In this document: positions 9,564-22,009 of the stretch, in pieces
How the letters are laid out: each line of letters begins with the position of its first letter
How positions within the stretch are numbered: position 1 is the stretch's first letter
From: Climacteris rufus
Lineage: Eukaryota > Chordata > Aves > Passeriformes > Climacteridae
NCBI GenBank assembly: GCA_013398175.1
Contig: VZRZ01006832.1
Location: forward strand, 152,778 to 216,777
Length of the DNA stretch: 64,000 nt
Reading direction: 5' to 3'
Notes under the pieces: generated by a model
Told to the model about the DNA's origin: nothing
Seen by the model: the letters and a program-made list of their open reading frames with translations, nothing else
Database searches by the model: none
Translations under genes and position numbers: made by a program

Positions 9564-11950
9564 CCTGTGTGGTCCATCCAAGATTTAGCTGGACAGGGCA
9601 CTGAGCAACCTCATCCCACATTGAAATTGACCCTGTTTTGAGAAGGTGTTTGCACTAGAAGACAGCTATGCATTGAAAGTCCTTTCCAAACTAAATTATT
9701 TTGGACCTGTTTGCTTTTCATATCAATGCTACCAGTTTGTGAGTCACCAGTGTTAATGAACATACTCTGTAAAAAATAGCTTTACAGAGGATTTTTATGC
9801 AAGAACATCCTTTCTCTCCAGATCTCAGATAGAATCATTAAGATTAAGAGGAAAAGGCCTCTAGGATCATAGAGTATTTCAGGCAATTTTAGACTGAATT
9901 ATCTTAGCTTCAAGTATTTTATATTTTTGCCATAATGGCTTTCACCAGTGATTAATTTTTCAGTTAATCATTTCAAACATGTACTTGTTGCAGACAACAG
10001 ACTCCGTGTACTCTACTAAATGAGTAGCTCAACTAGTTTCATTTTCCTATGGCCCAGCATTTCTGTTAGAGTAAGCCTTTGTTTAATATTTTGATAGATG
10101 TAGTAGGCAGTATTAACATTTTTTGAAGCAAGGCAGAGATATGCTAAGATTCTGCAGATGCTACAAATTTACACACTTTTACTAGCCGATATAAATAATA
10201 TTCATTTTTGTTACTTGGGTATTTCATGTTAAAAAATAATTTTGCAGCAATCACTTACAAAATCTACTTTTTTCCTGATAGAGCTGCATCTCTACAGTCC
10301 TTACAACAACTAGTGCAAAATATTTTAATTCTCTGTGATTTCTAGTTAGTCTATGCCTACATGTTTCCAAAGCCACACACCATTAATTGATTGGAAAGTG
10401 ACTGTTGATCTGTCCTAGCTTATGAACTTTGACAGGTGCTACAGAATGCTTAAAACCAAACCATACTTTAGCATGTGTAGGGTTTGAATACACGCTGTTT
10501 ACCTTTTCAGGATCTGTAGGTTTTGTTGGTTATTTTTTTAAATCTCCTTATAAAAACAGTGTTTTACATATTCACCTTTTGCCTATGCACAAAATATTCA
10601 TAAGCAGAGCTGTTCAAAGTGTACTCTGAAGAAAAAAAGTGCTAAATAAATAGTTCTGGAGCAATAAAACTGTTGTTGATTTTATTTGATTAATAGTCTC
10701 AGGCAGAAAATAGAAGGATTAGAAGTGGAAAAAACAAAATATTTCAGTTTTGTCAAACAGAAATACGCAACTGCATAGTAAGAAGAAAATAGGGATTGAA
10801 TATGTTCAGTAGACCTCAAGAAATTTTATTTATATACATTTCTGAAAGGCCACTGAACCAAAATATTTATTATTTGCACAAGACTATTCATGAATACTAA
10901 GTGCTAAAACTTCCTTTTTATTGCAATTTTTTTTTTTCCTTCAAATGCTTAAAACAAGACATCTTATTGGGTGTGTCTGTCAGTCTTTCTATATCAGAAT
11001 ACTTCTTCCTGATACATTCAAGTACCTGGTGTTTTTCTGGTTGCTATACACTGAGGAATGCATAAACAGGACTTTCTTCAGGCACTGCTGCGCTAGACAA
11101 AGAGACTGCCATGGACATCACATATCCTCATCTTTTTTTCGCAGCCAAGTGATGTTTTGGGATTTTCAACATCCCATAGCCTTTTTGAAACTCAGAACAA
11201 ATACATTTTGAAACCAGATTTGATAGACTTGTTGTCCATGTGAGATGTAAGTCAAACTTGGTGGTATTCAAAAAGGCTACATAAACACAGACTGACTATA
11301 TTGAAATGCCTAAAGGCAAAAGCTTAAGGCTCACTAGGGGGTAAAATGCTGCTCTCACTTTGTGTTCACCAGTTTTGCAGCTTCCTCATCTCAGTTGTGT
11401 TCAGTATTTCAGAAAGAGGTAGCCAGACACTAATTTAGACTTCATGGAATTGTACACGTTTGAGGACAAATCCAGGCAATACCTTGAGGGGCTCCATTGC
11501 CCAGAAAAAGTTCAAAGCATCATTGATGAGTGATTCTCTTCATTCCAGAAAGAAATTGTCTAAAACCACTACATTCTCATAACATCTCATTAAAGTACTC
11601 ATTTGTTATAAGCTAACATCTATAAAGCATCGTATAAAGACAATGTCTTCTTTTGCTCTTTGACGTTTGAAAGTCCTTTGAGACAATCTACTAAGCAGTA
11701 ATATTATATTGGATATATGCGGCTTTTTGATGTGGCTAGAACCAAGATGTTAAAAGGAATCTCGAATTTTGTTACCTGCAATTATCCTAGCAACTTCAAA
11801 TACTCTGGTTTTCTAATATTCTCCTGCTCCGGAAAAAAAAAAATACCAAAAACAACCTATACCTACGTTTTTTATATTCCATTACAATGACAAGATTTAT
11901 TTTTTTCAAATTTTACCTGCCATATATTCCTTTGTTCTTAGATTTTTGCC
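9564..11950. other. AT-rich sequence, no gene seen
   Basis: No gene or clear repeat family. A short CR1-like phrase around 9850-9890 is too brief to call. Open frames are below 100 codons with no recognisable domain. Confidence 0.5.
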
Positions 11951-11959
11951 CTCAGGTAC

Positions 11960-12171
11960 CTGATGATGCCAAATTTGAAAGTGCTGTTTACTCTCTTGAG
12001 GAATCAGAGACAATAGAGGGGGATTTAAGTAAATTGGAGCATTGGACAATGAACAATGGGATTAAATTAAACAAGACAAAATGCTGGATGCTATGCCTGG
12101 GACAGAGTAGTGTCGGGTACAGGTATAAATTAGTAGAGGAGTGGCTGGAGAGATCCGGTGGTCCTGGCTGA
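11960..12171 (+). pseudogene. CR1 ORF2 fragment: reverse transcriptase C-terminal part
   Basis: Inside the CR1 copy. The frame carries the post-catalytic thumb-like segment of CR1 reverse transcriptase (motif ending K-x-K-C-x-M-L-x-L-G near residue 60 of this piece) and stops at 12171. The continuation lies in another frame from 12287. It is a decayed retrotransposon gene, not a host gene. Confidence 0.75.
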
Positions 12172-12286
12172 CAGCAGGCTCAGCAGGAGTGATCAGTGAG
12201 AGCCCAGGTAGCCAAGAGGGCAAATCCCATCCTGGGGTGCAATAAACTCAGCATCTCCAGCCAGTCAGAACAGGGAGATCATCCCC

Positions 12287-12598
12287 TTGTACTCAGTGTT
12301 GGTGTGGCCTCACCTCAAGCACTCTGTGCAGTTCTGGGCCCCACAGTTTAAGAGGGATGTGAAGGTCCTTGAACATGTCCAGAGGAGCTCAACAAAGCTG
12401 GTGACAGGACTGGAAGGAGTGTCCTGTAAGGGGCAGCTAAGAACTTTGGGTTTGTCTAAGCTGAAGAAAGGGAGGCTGAGGGTTGACCTCATTGTTCTCT
12501 ACAGCTTCCTGAGGAGGAGCCATGGAGAGGGAGGTGCTGAGCTCTTCTCCCTGGTATCCAGTGACAGGACACATAGGAATGGTTCAAAGCTATGCTAG
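12287..12598 (+). pseudogene. CR1 ORF2 fragment: C-terminal domain
   Basis: Continues the CR1 protein after a frame disruption. The conserved run QFWAPQFKRDVKVLEHVQR is visible early, followed by LGLSKLKKGRLRVDLIVLYS and later SDRTHRNGSKL, all familiar from the C-terminal end of avian CR1 ORF2. The frame stops at 12598, before the usual protein end. Confidence 0.8.
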
Positions 12599-12838
12599 GG
12601 AAGACTTAGTCTGAACTGTAAAAAGCTTTTTTTTTTACTAAGAGTGTGGTCAAATTCTGACTCAGACTTCCTAGAGAGGTGATCTATGCCCCAGGCCCGT
12701 CAGTGTTTAAGAGGCATTTGGACAATGCCCTTAACAACACGCTTTAATATTTGGTCAGCTCTGAATTAATCTGACAGTCAGATGAGATGGTTATTGCAGG
12801 TCCCTGCCAACAAAAATAGTCTATTCTATTCTATTATA

Positions 12839-13615
12839 CTAAGTCAAAAAATACCAATTCATAAAATATAATGTCATAAGCCATTTCTTCAGTTTACCTT
12901 TTTTTCTTGCTTGCACACTGAGTAGAAACAACACTTTTAGTATTCATGGTAAATCCATCATAGTCAAGCAAAAAACATGGAGTTCAAACATAAAGTATCA
13001 AACACCTCAAGTGTTCCCTTCCATACTCAGAATAACACATACATAGCAAATACCTGTTTGGAGGAAATCCAAACAACTTATGGTTAGCTCCCTGACAGTT
13101 GGCAGAGAGGCAAGTTGAATGTTTATATTCCCTCATATTTAACAGGTTTGTCTGGGAGTTTCAGTCCAATGAGTTACAGGGAAATCTGAGACTTATTACC
13201 TAAGAATAAAAATAAAAAGATTTCTGGGCTGCCTAATGCTTTAAGGTTGCCTGCACTTTGAGTGATTTCCATCTCCCCAGTGAACATGAATTTTCTCAAC
13301 TCTCCTTCAGAACAGAACTGACTGTTCAGAGGAGTTTTGTTATGCACTATAGAAATCTTCACAATCCTGTGTCAGAATTTCAGGGGAAACTTGTTAAAGG
13401 ATGTTAGGCTAAGCAGATCCTTCAAATTACTTGCTCATGAAGAAAATCTCAAGTGAAGTAAAGGTTCAATCAGAAATGCATATGAGCACAGTGACATGGA
13501 AATGGAAAACAGAACCATTTTAAATTGCCAGTTAATTAGTCGAGTGAAAAGAATTATCCTAGTATTCGTTAAAGAACATCTGTTGTCCCTGGATAGTTTA
13601 CGAGCACCAGAATAA
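12839..13615. other. AT-rich sequence, no gene seen
   Basis: Nothing recognisable; short open frames only. Confidence 0.5.
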
Positions 13616-13899
13616 CAATGTGTTTTCACTGTACTCAGTCACAGACCAGGTGGCATTTGTGGACTGTTTGCAACAGGAAAAAAGTAACCACCTTGGCAAG
13701 GATTGGACATCTGGAGATTTGGAGACTTAAAGCACAGGAGTGGAGTGGTCTTTTGACTTTGAAATACCAAGTACAAAGCAGAGAAGTAGATAGAATGCTA
13801 CAAGAGGCTTCCATTAAGTTTTTTATGCTAGCTGAGGCATTCAGGGATTATATTTTACTGAAAGAGGCTGAAAACGGGCATCTCATTCCTTATGGTTAA
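13616..13899 (+). other. Unassigned open frame next to LTR-like sequence
   Basis: A 93-codon open frame at 13618-13899 matches no family I know. It runs into the first copy of a 34-bp tandem duplication. It could be internal sequence or upstream LTR of an old retroelement; I cannot decide. There is no evidence it is translated. Confidence 0.2.
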
Positions 13900-14125
13900 T
13901 TCTAGTTCTGGGCATCTCATTCCGTATGGCTACTTCCAGTTCTGAGCAGTCTCAAGTACTGCTTGTGCAGTCTGGTTTAGGACTGGGGCGAAATTGCACT
14001 GTGTACAGCAGAAAAACAAGCATGCACAGGGCGTATAAGAACCTGTCCACTCTCCACATGATTAGGAAAGAGAACCAAGCAGAGTGAGTCTTTTTAACAC
14101 CGGCACCTCTTCAGACACATAGGGC
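13850..14125 (+). mobile_element. Probable LTR remnant, boundaries not found
   Basis: The block contains a 34-bp tandem duplication, a GC-richer segment, TATAAG at 14034-14039 and then a region (14060-14120) resembling LTR leader sequence (aacaccggcacctcttcagac). I could not find an AATAAA at the expected distance, matched TG...CA ends or a target duplication. The call rests on general layout only. It could instead be unrelated GC-richer DNA. Confidence 0.35.
13876..13943 (+). repeat. Tandem duplication, 2 x 34 bp
   Basis: Unit 1 (13876-13909) and unit 2 (13910-13943) both start gggcatctcattcc and differ at four positions. Short direct duplications upstream of a TATA box are typical of enhancer repeats in retroviral U3 regions. 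A TATA-like TATAAG lies about 90 bp downstream at 14034-14039. Confidence 0.85.
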
Positions 14126-15254
14126 TTATTGTAAGGGTATGTGCAGAATTGTGACTGGATACAGGTAAGAAATTTTGGTGAACAATTCCAGCTGAAGAAT
14201 GGGAAACTGTCCATTTCATTTCTACAATCTGATACCTGCACTTTGTGGGGCTGAGACTTTGGAACAGGTTAGCATAAGACTGAGGAGACTGTATATTTTA
14301 GAGTAAGTCCTGTGTCTGAAACTGATCTTTTAAGGTTGCAGCAGGCAGCATAATGAGGAAGATGACTGATAAAAGTAAAAGGTGTGGACTAAGGCCCCTA
14401 AACTTGCTTGCAATTGCAGTGAGCCAGTACCAGTGGGTGTAGACAGGGATGAGGCTGAAGACAACCCCGTTTAAACAGGTCATAAAGAGTGAAAAGAGCA
14501 TGATAACCTATACTGCACAAGTTACTGCCAGATAACTCCAAGATGAATGAAGTTAATCGTTTTTGGCTAATTAAACCATATCCCCTGTCCTTTGTCATTC
14601 TTTCTGCAGGTTCAGCACAATGAATAATTTAAAATTAGACTGCAAAATAGAGATGTTTAACTAGCCTTTTAATCCTTTCTCAAATTAGTTGCTCCAATAA
14701 CTTTTTTGTTTCTCTTTGTTTCCCTTCTAGCATTATTTAAAGCACATTTGTGGTTTCCAGGTAGGTTGCAATTGATGGCCAAATGGGACTGTCATTTCAG
14801 CTAGTACAGTATTAGGATCTCTTCCTAGTAGTCCATCTTTTGATATGTGTAGGTATCAGGATGGCCACTGGGGACCATATTTGAATGAATGCTGTCCCAC
14901 TATAAATGTATCAAGCTATATTTGTCATGTTGATTTTTTATACTGTATAGAGTTCCCACCATTCATTTTACTTTCTTCCATTTCTATTGGGACAACCAGA
15001 CACAGTAAATGAATATAAAAGTAGTCCAACTTACTGAAAATGTGGTTTAAAAATGAAGATATTAAAGCAGGTTGAATGTCCAGAAGGAAGAGCTCTCTAT
15101 AAAAATCTCCTTTTATTTCCAGAACTTGTACAATGCAGATATCAGCAGTGAAAACCTCATGTCCACAGAGAGCTGAGTCAGAAAGTTTAGTATCTATAAA
15201 GTTGCTTTTAACCTGTGTCCCAGAGAGCTCTGCAAGATTGTCAATAACTTTTAA
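14126..15254. other. AT-rich sequence, no gene seen
   Basis: No coding or repeat signal seen. A 119-codon minus-strand frame (14925-15284) shows no domain I recognise and overlaps the next LTR boundary, so I treat it as chance. Confidence 0.5.
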
Positions 15255-15527
15255 TGTGTCTGTCGCTTCCAGGGGGATGCCCAAGGGCTAACCGGGGTTG
15301 CGACCTTCCTAGAGAAAGCGTCCTGCAAGGGAAGAGCCTTTCCAGGGGCTTTTGCAACTTCTCCGGAACGGCGGGTGGTCTCAAAGAGTGTAGCCGCTTT
15401 GGCTACAAGTGGTTTCAGCTCGTAGTGATTCAGCTCTTTGTGAGATCAGCTCAAATGAGACCACCTGGGCAGGCACGGGGACAGAGAGATACGAGGGAGC
15501 CTTGCGTGGTGAATTCCACAGATAAGC

Positions 15528-15533
15528 TTTATT
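15528..15533 (-). terminator. LTR polyadenylation signal
   Basis: AATAAA on the minus strand, in the R-region position of the LTR at 15261-15807. Confidence 0.65.
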
Positions 15534-15597
15534 CAGCCATCTCTGTGAAGGGAACCAGAGGCCAGGCTTTTCCCCAGTCAGGGGTGCTCACAGGGGG

Positions 15598-15605
15598 TTT
15601 ATATA
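15598..15605 (-). promoter_or_regulatory. LTR TATA box (TATATAAA)
   Basis: On the minus strand within the LTR at 15261-15807, about 65 bp before its AATAAA. A strong match to a core promoter element. Confidence 0.65.
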
Positions 15606-15813
15606 GGGTAGGCAGGGGTGGGATGGACACCATTTAGCCAACAGGATACAGACTATTACTATAAAAGAAGCAAGGCGTGTTGGGGGCAACTTTTGGTCAA
15701 TGTAAGCTTTAGGAAAGTTCTTATCTCTGGGGAGATTTGGCCCTCAGGCATCTCTCCTCTAAGGGAGTGCAGAGAGCTCCAGCACCAGGGGCTGGCAGCC
15801 CTCCACATGTGTC

Positions 15814-18800
15814 CATGAAGGGTAAGCAAAGATGAGAAAGTTTCTCTTGTCAAATGTTTTAGTTCAGTCCACATATCTGGTCTTCTGATGGAAATTTTTT
15901 GCAAATTTTATCTGCAAATCCACAAAATAAAAGATCTGCTGTAGACCAATTTAATGTGTCACTTGCCTGCCCAGGTTTATCAAGGAAGGTGATGCTGATA
16001 CCTGGAACTGAAATAAGGACATATCCTCTGCGAAAAAGATGGAGCCCACTGATCTGTCTCACCTGCTGCAGAAAATTATAATTGACTCTGAACAACCATT
16101 GTCTTTGTTACCGCCCATTACCAGGATGAATGAATCTGAGACAGAGGATATAATATTAGCTTCATTCTTACAAATGAGAAAGTGTAGCACAAAAGAACAG
16201 AATGCAAACTGTGAACTAGGCCAGGATTTTTCAAAGCAATTTAATATTATACAGGATGTTTAAATGTTCAAACTGCAGTTTACATTACTTTCAATTGCAC
16301 TGGAGACACGGCTCTTGTGCAGACCAGTTCTTGGGATATAGGGTCAAACATTCAGAAACCAAAGACCATGCATAAATGAAAAGGAGTTTTTAGTCTCCTG
16401 ATAAATTGAGTCAATTGACAAATCTAGGAACAAACCCCTCAATTTTTAGAACATCACTCAACTGATTTAATGGTCAAAGTTTTCAAATGACCATAACACA
16501 GGACAGCATTAGATTGTTGAACAATGCGCAAGTAATGAATACAAAATCTTTGGATACTTGTTTACCAAGGGTTTTCTTTTTAATAGTATCTCTTATTGCC
16601 TTATTTTTACAGAGTAAAAAAGAGTATTTAATAGAGTATTTAGAAAGAAAATTTCCTGCTTGATAAATTTACAGAAATACTATTCTTTATTGGGGAAAAA
16701 AATAAAATAATTCTGTTATTTCTAGAAGAAAGGACAAGAAAATTGCACACTGAAGAGGAAAGAAGAAAGAGTGTTTTCACTTGGAGCTGCAGACTCCTAC
16801 TTGCAAACTCACTGTTTAAGAAAGACAAACACATCACACAGTCTTATCAGCCCCTTCAAGACCCGGCAGATGCCAGAGTCAGGTTCATTCAGTCAGTGCT
16901 GTTAGCTGCCCTTCTGGTCACGGGTCACAGCATTGTTAACAAAAGATGAACTCTCAGCTAGTTAAATCAGTCTCTGTATTTAAATAAGAGGCAAAAGAAT
17001 AAAGCAGGAAAGAGGAAAACATCCCTAAGAATGCAAAGGAAGCATGAAAGAATTGTGAAGAGAAAAAAAATTCTTATTTTTTGTTCTTGTTTAAAATTAA
17101 TTTTAATTAGAATCTTACAATTGCTTTAGATTGATTTCTAGCACTACCTTGATTTTGAACACCAGTTCCAATGCTACCTCAGGCTCTGGATGACATTAGA
17201 AGACAGAGTTCATTTTCACTGTTTATTACATTAACTCATTTGTACTGCAGAAAATTTGGACTGCAAGATTCTGCACAATTTGTGTGGCATTTGTGATTAT
17301 TTCCAGCTTATGAAAATAAATATATAAATAAAGTAGGGAGTTTAGCACCCTGCAAACAAGACTCTCCTTTACATAACAGGATGTAGGATCGCATGAAGAG
17401 ATGTCTTCTGCACAATGAATGACACTGGAGTGCTGTGGAAAAAATAGTGAGTGATCATGCGGTGAAATCGCACAAGAAAGTACTTCTGTTAAATCACAGC
17501 TGCCTATTTCCCAGCCCTACAATGAGTATCCCAGGACTCCAAAGGCTGTTCCTGTCTCAGTATCCTTCCCTAAACACCCTGCTTCTCCAGGATACCTGGC
17601 TTCAAATACTCCCTTGGACAACAGGTCTGTTTGTTCTAGGTCTCTCCCTGTCATGTTATGCCCCTACTCATTCCTGGGTCCAACTTCACACACACACACT
17701 CCTTGGACATTTTCCTTATTGCCCAATATATTTTCCCAGGACACTGTCTTCCAAAATCTGAGTCTCAGTTCTTAACTTTTGGTTCAGTAGATTTTTTGGA
17801 AAGAAAAACATACATATCTCATATTTTGCAGTTTTTCTGCTTCTTCCTCATCTCTTCCCTTTCTTTCAAATAAAAGATATTTTAGTATTTCAAAGCAAAA
17901 CTTCTGAATCATATGAACAAAATAACCTATTTCCCCCTAGCACCTTTCTCAGAAAAGCTTGAAACATTTTGATGCAAAGATTCAGCTGGAGGCAGAAATT
18001 GGCATGGAAAAATTCATCACAAACAGCTAGAGCCTGGCTGAGTTATAAGTAACTGAAAGAAGGTATGTATCAAGGAGATTGCTTGGCAACCTCAGGAACA
18101 GGCAATGCTACTTAGTTTTGCCTGAAATATGAATGCTTCTGACAAGAAAGAAAGAAAATGTAAAAGATAAATAAGAAGTTCTAAAGATGTCATACAAATA
18201 CAGAGAGGAAGCTGTTGTACATTAATAAACAAAAGCCACTTTTACAGTATTAGATGTACAAAAGATAAAACCTGCCATGGTGACTGCAGTGAATGTGTTT
18301 CTAATGCAGATGGCCAGGAGCCTGCAGATCATGGGTGCCAGGTGTGCTGCCCAATATCCATCTCTAGCTAATGCCCTCTAAACTCTCCCCAGTTTTAATA
18401 AGAGGTTCTATCACAAGGCAATCCCAAGGGCAGGTGGCAGGGAAGAAGATCAGAGATATCATCTGCCAATGACATGCAGGTTTGTATGGCAGTCTCCCCC
18501 TTTGCTAGGTGTTCATCTCTCTATCATCCAACACATGTTTTGGTGTGGCACTTCTGTGTAGTCTTGGCTCTGATCTGTGAGGAGAACTGCTAAGTTGTGA
18601 GGGAGAACTGTGCAGCTGCCCTTCTCTTCACTGGGGTGGTGAGAGCCAGAGGCCCTTACAGCACAATGACAAGCCCAAGGGATCAAGAGATAAAAAAGAG
18701 ATGTAAATATGCAAAAAATTCTAGAGCAAAAATCAGGGATTTATAGATGACAACTCTACACAGATACTTTAGGGAACAGTAGGCATGGACCCCTCTACAC

Positions 18801-20236
18801 CTGACTGATAACCAGCAAAAAACATCTTGCCGCTTTTGCAGGTGATGATGATCACCTTAATTTCAACTCTTCATTATGTGTGTTATCTGCAATATCTGCT
18901 CTTGTCTTAGAAACTGCACAGAATTTCTCCGTACATGACAAAATGATAAAGGAATCCAAGGAGGAATGATGATAACACAGGTATGAAAGCAGTCATATTA
19001 AGATAAAATATTTTGATGGTGTAGGGAAAACTTATAATATTCATGTAAACAATGGCTAAAGGCCGAGAGTTTCGGTTACTCTTCTTTTTCCCTCTTTTTC
19101 TAGCTTGACTTAACTTGGTCCTCATGAAAAGTCATTCCAAGGAACTTTGACAAAACTGTATTGTAGTATTCAAGCTGAAACTGAAAGAACACAGTTCTTT
19201 CAGAACAGTGAAGTGTATAAGTCCAGAAAATTGCAGAGCTAATCAATTCAGTCACATAATTTTTCCAGGTTAAATTAAGTCAACAGTCAGTTCATAGCAC
19301 AGAAAACAGCAGCAAGATCCAACACCGTATAATCATTCCAGGTCTGATTGTGCATTCTCTGCACACCCACTTGTACAGAAGTCATCAGACATTTTGGTGC
19401 ATAAAGAAATTGGGATTAGGCCTTTTACAAACTCCATAGGAGCAAGAGTAATTAAAATTTATGACTTTACAGTCTGACCATCCAGTCAGCTGATCCGAAG
19501 ATTCATATTTCAAGCAGAAACCTTTTGTTCAATCTCTGAACCAATTAACCTTGCCAATTCCTCTGTATTTCTGCAACAGCAATGGTATATTTAGGGAATC
19601 AAAAACTGTAATTGGATCCTCTGCATGTATTTAATTCCCTATTCAATTTATGTTCCCTTCACATATCCTCCAAAACTTCTCACCTGTCTATTAATTCTTG
19701 TCCATAAGCACTGTAGGTACAAAATATATTACTCAAAGACATGAAAACATCCTCTAAGTGATGTCTCTTTCCCCCAGAAAAAAAACTCAGGGTTTCTGAA
19801 CATCTTTCTGACCCTCTCTTCCTCTTGATCTGCACTAAACTTTATCTAAATTATTCCTATCATATTACCAAGCCAGATTAATTGTGAGATAATAAAGAAT
19901 GTCCTTTTCATTGGCAGACCAATTGTTATACCTTCTATTCTACCTATGGCAAAAATTGTGGAGCTATATTCCAGCATCATTTCAAATGACAAGCCCTTGA
20001 ATGCCTCACTTGCTGTCATTCATCACTGCTCCCTTACTAGACATGTTGGTATGTTTGAATAAACCTTCACATTTCATCCACAAATGACCGGAATTGTTAT
20101 GAAATTTACAGCATTCTTATGGTGACAGACCCCACTGCATGGAGTGCAGCTCTTCATACGTTAAGTACTTTTAGGTAATACACTTTTCATTTATTCATAC
20201 CTCAAATGCTTAAATTTCCAGCATTGGTCCAGAAGC
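15814..20236. other. AT-rich sequence, no gene seen
   Basis: About 4.4 kb with no gene I can support. A moderately GC-richer part at 18270-18680 has no recognisable repeat or coding pattern. Open frames are 60-108 codons without domains. Confidence 0.5.
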
Positions 20237-20279
20237 TCATACACAATGGCAACATGAGAATTGTTGCCATTGTGCATGA
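20237..20279. repeat. Near-perfect inverted repeat (hairpin)
   Basis: The arm CACAATGGCAAC (20242-20253) is exactly complementary to GTTGCCATTGTG (20263-20274) across a 9-base loop. After one mismatch the stem gains four more pairs (20237-20240 with 20276-20279), giving 16 pairs in 17 positions. It could form a stem in DNA or RNA. No function is known. Confidence 0.85.
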
Positions 20280-20304
20280 ATGTTCATACATTGTTCATAC
20301 ATGT

Positions 20305-20337
20305 ATTCTTAAATGAATTGTTCATTCATTTAAGAAT
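20305..20337. repeat. Perfect 13-bp inverted repeat (hairpin)
   Basis: ATTCTTAAATGAA (20305-20317) pairs exactly with TTCATTTAAGAAT (20325-20337) around a 7-base loop. It lies only 25 bases after the hairpin at 20237-20279. Between them is a short tandem phrase (tgttcataca, 20281-20301). Confidence 0.85.
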
Positions 20338-20340
20338 GAA

Positions 20341-22005
20341 ACTGAAACCTCTCTGAACTATAACTTCACATTACACACAGGAAACCCTTTCAAATTACAT
20401 CAGTAAAGAAAAGACATTTCACAGTAGCTGAAGGTTCAATTACTTTAATTTTTTTTTGTATGGATCAAAGTATCTTCTATCTTTTAATAATTAGTGATGC
20501 CCTTATTTTATTTATGCACTAACCATGAAGGAATTTTTTTGCATTTGTAGCATATCCAAATTACCTACAGTTTACCCATATAATTTGCCACAACTTACCT
20601 TCACAATTCAGTGCCTTTGTGAATTAACAGCAAGTCTCTGATTTTAAGACTTTTGCCTCCTTGAATGGCAAACTTGCATTTCACTTCTTTTATTGACACC
20701 CTGCATTCTGAGTGGTCTTATAGAGCAGACATCTTAATTCACAACTGAATATCAATGACAGGTCACAATACAAACACAAGAGGACAAAGGAAATGTAAGC
20801 TTCTGCCTCATATGAGACAGAACATAAAAATAAAGCAGTACCTCAGAGATAATTCCTTAGGAATGTTTATAGGGTCTTTATAGTTTTTGAAATCAGCCCT
20901 TTTATGATAGAGAAGAAATATTTCATGGGCAGTGCATTTGTCAGCAGAGTACAGGTGTGTATATCCATATATCACAGACATTTCAAGATACATCATTACA
21001 CATGTGTCAATGAGAGACAAGATAAGGTTTTCCAAATGCAAATATTGTCAACAACTATAGTAATAATAGTGACATTGCTTTAGACAAATTACTTTGTTAT
21101 CACTGCTAAAAACTGCAAAGGACTTAAAAACAAAACAAAACAAAAATTAAAAAAAAAAAAAACACCTAAACAGACAGAATAACATAAAACAAGAAAGTAT
21201 TATCAGCACTCTGTAAGAATGTCAATATAATAGATGTGGTTTACAACCAGACCTCCAAAGAATTTTCTAGGCTAATGTTGAAAGTAGTCTATTCCAGGTT
21301 CCACTGGCGCAAAATTTATTTCAGTACTAGCTGACTTGGTTCCAGTGAGAATTTCTGGCAAACATCACCATAGCTCAGACCTATTTTTAGTATTTTATTT
21401 CAAAATTTTTCACAGGTTGTTTGTATTTCCAGTATCCTGATACTAAGGTCTTTTCAATCCATCAGATTTATCTTCATCAATTCTGTTTTCTCTCTGTTTG
21501 TTAAGAACAGATGCAATTTGAAGACCTTTATTGTCCCAGACTTGCTGAGAAAATCAGAATATTAATAAAATGCAATAAAACAAAATCAGATGCCAGAAAA
21601 GGACCTCTCCAAGAAAGAAAGGCAGGATCAGAAATACAGAGGAGGAAAAAAGTAAGAGAGCAAAATAAATCTCTAAAGATGAAGACAACGGCTGCTGGAT
21701 AAAATCTGGAGCCTGAATCTGCAGAGTATTAAGCTTAATTCTCTGGATTGCAGGTGTGAAACCTGACAGGATTTTCAGCACTGGCAAAAGAGTAGCACCC
21801 AGTTGTTGCCCTGAGTTTTGCAGTTCTTCGATGTTTTCATCCTTCTGTAACAGTTTCTCACACATTCTCTGTAAACATAGCCATGTTTTCTAACTGTGTT
21901 CTATTGTTTGCATTCCTTTCTCATGGGCGGAGATATTTGATGGATATTTCCTTCGACCAGTGTGATGGAAAGGTGGCAATTTCTCCCTCCAATCCCTGTG
22001 GTTTC
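20341..22005. other. AT-rich sequence, no gene seen
   Basis: Contains a 14-base A run at 21149-21162. No gene or interspersed repeat recognised. Confidence 0.5.
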
Positions 22006-22009
22006 TAAG

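Larger units (their letters stand above)
11955..12838 (+). mobile_element. CR1 LINE, 5'-truncated, plus strand
   Basis: This is the 3' part of a CR1 non-LTR retrotransposon. From 11960 it encodes, in broken frames, the C-terminal half of the reverse-transcriptase ORF: a D-D-A-K-F start like the family's DDTKLG, then residues like L-x2-W-x4-G-I-K-L-N-K-x-K-C-x-M-L-x-L-G. Further on comes a stretch like QFWAPQFKRD at 12330-12360. The 3' end has the CR1 tail gtccctgccaac followed by repeated attct units at 12821-12838. Frames are shifted between 12171 and 12287 and again after 12598, so the copy is dead. Truncation at the 5' end is normal for CR1. The divergence suggests an older copy than the one at 49942-50415. 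Confidence 0.9.
15261..15807 (-). mobile_element. Solo LTR, minus strand, perfect 6-bp target duplication
   Basis: The 547-bp element has TG...CA ends and is flanked by the perfect 6-bp direct repeat tgtgtc at 15255-15260 and 15808-15813. On the minus strand it has TATATAAA (15598-15605) followed about 65 bp later by AATAAA (15528-15533), so transcription would run toward lower coordinates. It is clearly GC-richer and more CpG-bearing than its surroundings. A 6-bp target site is typical of class II (ERVK/beta or alpha-type) integrases. No internal retroviral sequence flanks it, so it is a solo LTR. The intact TATA box, AATAAA and perfect duplication suggest it is one of the younger insertions here. 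Confidence 0.88.
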
